Shown: piece by piece, positions 5,812-7,210 of the stretch | Layout of the letters: every line of letters begins with the position of its first letter | Position numbering within the stretch: the first letter of the stretch is position 1 | Origin: an uncultured Bacillota bacterium | Lineage (GTDB): Bacteria > Bacillota_I > Bacilli_A > RFN20 > CAG-826 | DNA: 7,210 bases | Assembly: GCA_949298295.1 (NCBI GenBank) | Contig: CASFWS010000051.1 | Coordinates: 1 to 7,210, forward strand | Direction: 5' to 3' | Notes under the pieces: model-generated | The model's database searches: none | The model's input: only the letters and a program-made list of their open reading frames with translations | Told to the model about the DNA's origin: nothing | Program-made: the position numbers and the translations under genes

Positions 5812-7210
5812 ATGAAGAAACAATTTGTCCTGCCTGCTCTCTTGGCCGCTTCCTTCCTTTTTGCCTGCGAACCGGCCGGAAGCAGTTCCTCCGAGCCCGC
5901 CGGCGGCTCGGAAAGCAGCGCCTCGAGCCCCGACTCGAACTCTAGCGAAAGCGAAAACCCGTCCACGGAAGAAGGAAGTTCCCCCCTCCGGGAGCTCCGG
6001 AAGAGCCAAGGAAGGGAAACCCTTCCGAGCAACGGCGAAGCCAAGATGGCCATCGTGCCGGTCGCCTTTGCCCCCGAAGGCGACACGACCTTCGGCTACA
6101 CAACCATTGAACTGGCCCGCCTCCGCCTCGGCCATTTCGGCACGACTTCCTCCGGGCAAAGGAGCGCTGTCGAATTCTACGACGCCTCCAGCTACGGGAG
6201 CCTCGAGCTCGACGGTGGGATCCTCGATACGGTCACCCTTCCCTCGACCTTGATCAGCTACCTCCAGGGCGTTTCCGCCCGCGGGGCGAGCGAAGTCATC
6301 TCCGAGATCTTCGAATATGTCTATGACGCCGTCTTCGTCGATGGCGGAATCGACCCCGCCTCCTACGACGGCGACGGCGACGGCCTCATCGACGGATTGA
6401 CCTTGGCCTACAGCTTCACCAACGCGACCTACCTCATGGACATCCTCACCGATTCGGCCCTCCAAAACGCCGGCCTTCAGCTCCTCGTCGACGGCCTCCT
6501 CGACCAAAGCCTCGTCCCGGAAGGGGTGGGCGCCGCCTATTGGATGTGCGGGAATAGCGACCCCTACATGAGCCTCGTCGCCTCCTCGCAAACGGGGACG
6601 GCTACCTTCGTCTCGTGGGATTTCTCGAAAGCCTACCTCGAAGTGGCCCAGATGCTTGGTCTCGATGCCCTGAACGACGCCACCGGGGATAGCGAAGGCG
6701 ACTACCGCCTCCCCCTTGGCTACACCGATTTGATGGATAGCGGCACCCTCGACCACAATCCCTTCAGCAAGTACCTCCTCGGCTGGATCGAGCCGACGAA
6801 GGTCTATGCCGATGCCCTCGAAGGCGAGACGACGATCGATCTTGCCCCGAGCAGCGAAAGCGGCGACGCCATCCTCCTTGCCCCCGAAGCGACCGGCCTT
6901 TACGACGAATACCTCCTCATCGACCACTACGAGCCGAGCGGCAACAACGCCTACGACGCGAGCAAAGGGCTGACCCTCCTTACCGAAGGCGGGATCCGCA
7001 TCTACAAGATCGACGCCCGCCTCGTCCGCGGCTATGAGCACTTCGCCCTCTACGAAGGGGATCCCGACTATGCCGCCACGACCGTCGACGGCCTCGGTCA
7101 GAGCGTCAACTACATCTATGACTTCGCCTACACCAATGACTCGGTGAACCACTATTACGCCGACGGCATCGCCTCCAATTTCCCCCTCGTTACCATCCTC
7201 GATAGGACCG
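5812..7210 (+). CDS. M6-like lipoprotein lacking zinc ligands, probable pseudoprotease (3' end outside window)
   Basis: 466 residues are visible with no stop before the window end; by comparison with the protease at 737-3205, roughly 85 more are expected. The signal peptide starts MKKQF and ends in lipobox LFAC (16-19). A Ser/Glu-rich linker runs to about residue 57, with no Ig-like domain. The M6 fold is recognisable: AKMAIVPVAF (77-86), DGDGDGLID (186-194), NPFSKYLLGW (316-325), YDEYLLI and GIRIYKIDA (394-402). The stretch that should be HExxHxxGxxD is LEVAQMLGLDA (276-286): Glu277 and Gly283 remain, both His are gone (Leu276, Gln280), and the following Asp is Ala. His671 of the intact protease corresponds to Lys399 here. 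The frame is intact and there is a strong ribosome binding site, so it is an expressed gene, not a decayed one. Possible roles: binding protein, decoy, or partner of an active protease (inference). Confidence 0.85.
   Translation, partial: MKKQFVLPALLAASFLFACEPAGSSSSEPAGGSESSASSPDSNSSESENPSTEEGSSPLRELRKSQGRETLPSNGEAKMAIVPVAFAPEGDTTFGYTTIELARLRLGHFGTTSSGQRSAVEFYDASSYGSLELDGGILDTVTLPSTLISYLQGVSARGASEVISEIFEYVYDAVFVDGGIDPASYDGDGDGLIDGLTLAYSFTNATYLMDILTDSALQNAGLQLLVDGLLDQSLVPEGVGAAYWMCGNSDPYMSLVASSQTGTATFVSWDFSKAYLEVAQMLGLDALNDATGDSEGDYRLPLGYTDLMDSGTLDHNPFSKYLLGWIEPTKVYADALEGETTIDLAPSSESGDAILLAPEATGLYDEYLLIDHYEPSGNNAYDASKGLTLLTEGGIRIYKIDARLVRGYEHFALYEGDPDYAATTVDGLGQSVNYIYDFAYTNDSVNHYYADGIASNFPLVTILDRT

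Noticed and set aside
6637..6669. Loss of HExxH as a sequencing error or frameshift
   Set aside because: The flanking reading frame and motifs are intact on both sides, and several independent codon changes would be needed.
5791..7152. 453-codon open frame on the minus strand opposite the M6-like gene
   Set aside because: Its product is a low-complexity Val/Gly/Glu/Asp-rich string with no signal or domain. The plus strand has AGGAGG, a lipoprotein signal and clear M6 homology. The long opposing frame follows from GC-rich codon use.

Overview
The window comes from a GC-rich genome with AT-richer gaps between genes. Strong AGGAGG-type ribosome binding sites, three lipoproteins with Ser/Glu-rich linkers, a hairpin-plus-T terminator and a perfect match to the CcpA operator (cre) consensus all point to a Gram-positive bacterium of the Bacillota. 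An uncultured gut Bacilli lineage (RFN20/RF39-like) would fit, but that placement is a guess from lipoprotein style, not from a marker gene. TGA, TAG and TAA are all used as stops and Trp is TGG throughout, so the standard bacterial code applies.

Left part, plus strand (1-3246): the C-terminal end of a CorC/HlyC-type membrane transporter-like protein overlaps by 4 bases a small P-loop kinase gene. After 17 bases comes a large lipoprotein metalloprotease of the M6 (immune inhibitor A-like) family, with Ig-like domains ahead of an intact HExxH catalytic domain. A strong intrinsic terminator closes this likely three-gene transcription unit.

Middle (3206-5612): a 316-base convergent gap holds that terminator, an imperfect stem-loop region, and the terminator of a 696-residue minus-strand lipoprotein. 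The lipoprotein has no recognised function; a Ser/Glu linker, an Ig-like domain and a C-terminal domain can be made out.

Right part (5613-7210): a 199-base divergent intergenic region carries the cre-type operator and two copies of a TAGGTGRCCT palindrome 22 bases apart. It separates the minus-strand lipoprotein from a second, incomplete M6-like lipoprotein on the plus strand. This second M6 protein aligns without gaps to the first across the active site but has lost both zinc-binding histidines, so it looks like a pseudoprotease.

The most interesting reading is a surface module: an active lipoprotein protease, a catalytically degenerate relative and an unknown lipoprotein, the last two sharing a divergent control region probably subject to carbon catabolite control. 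That the three cooperate is inference from position and architecture only.
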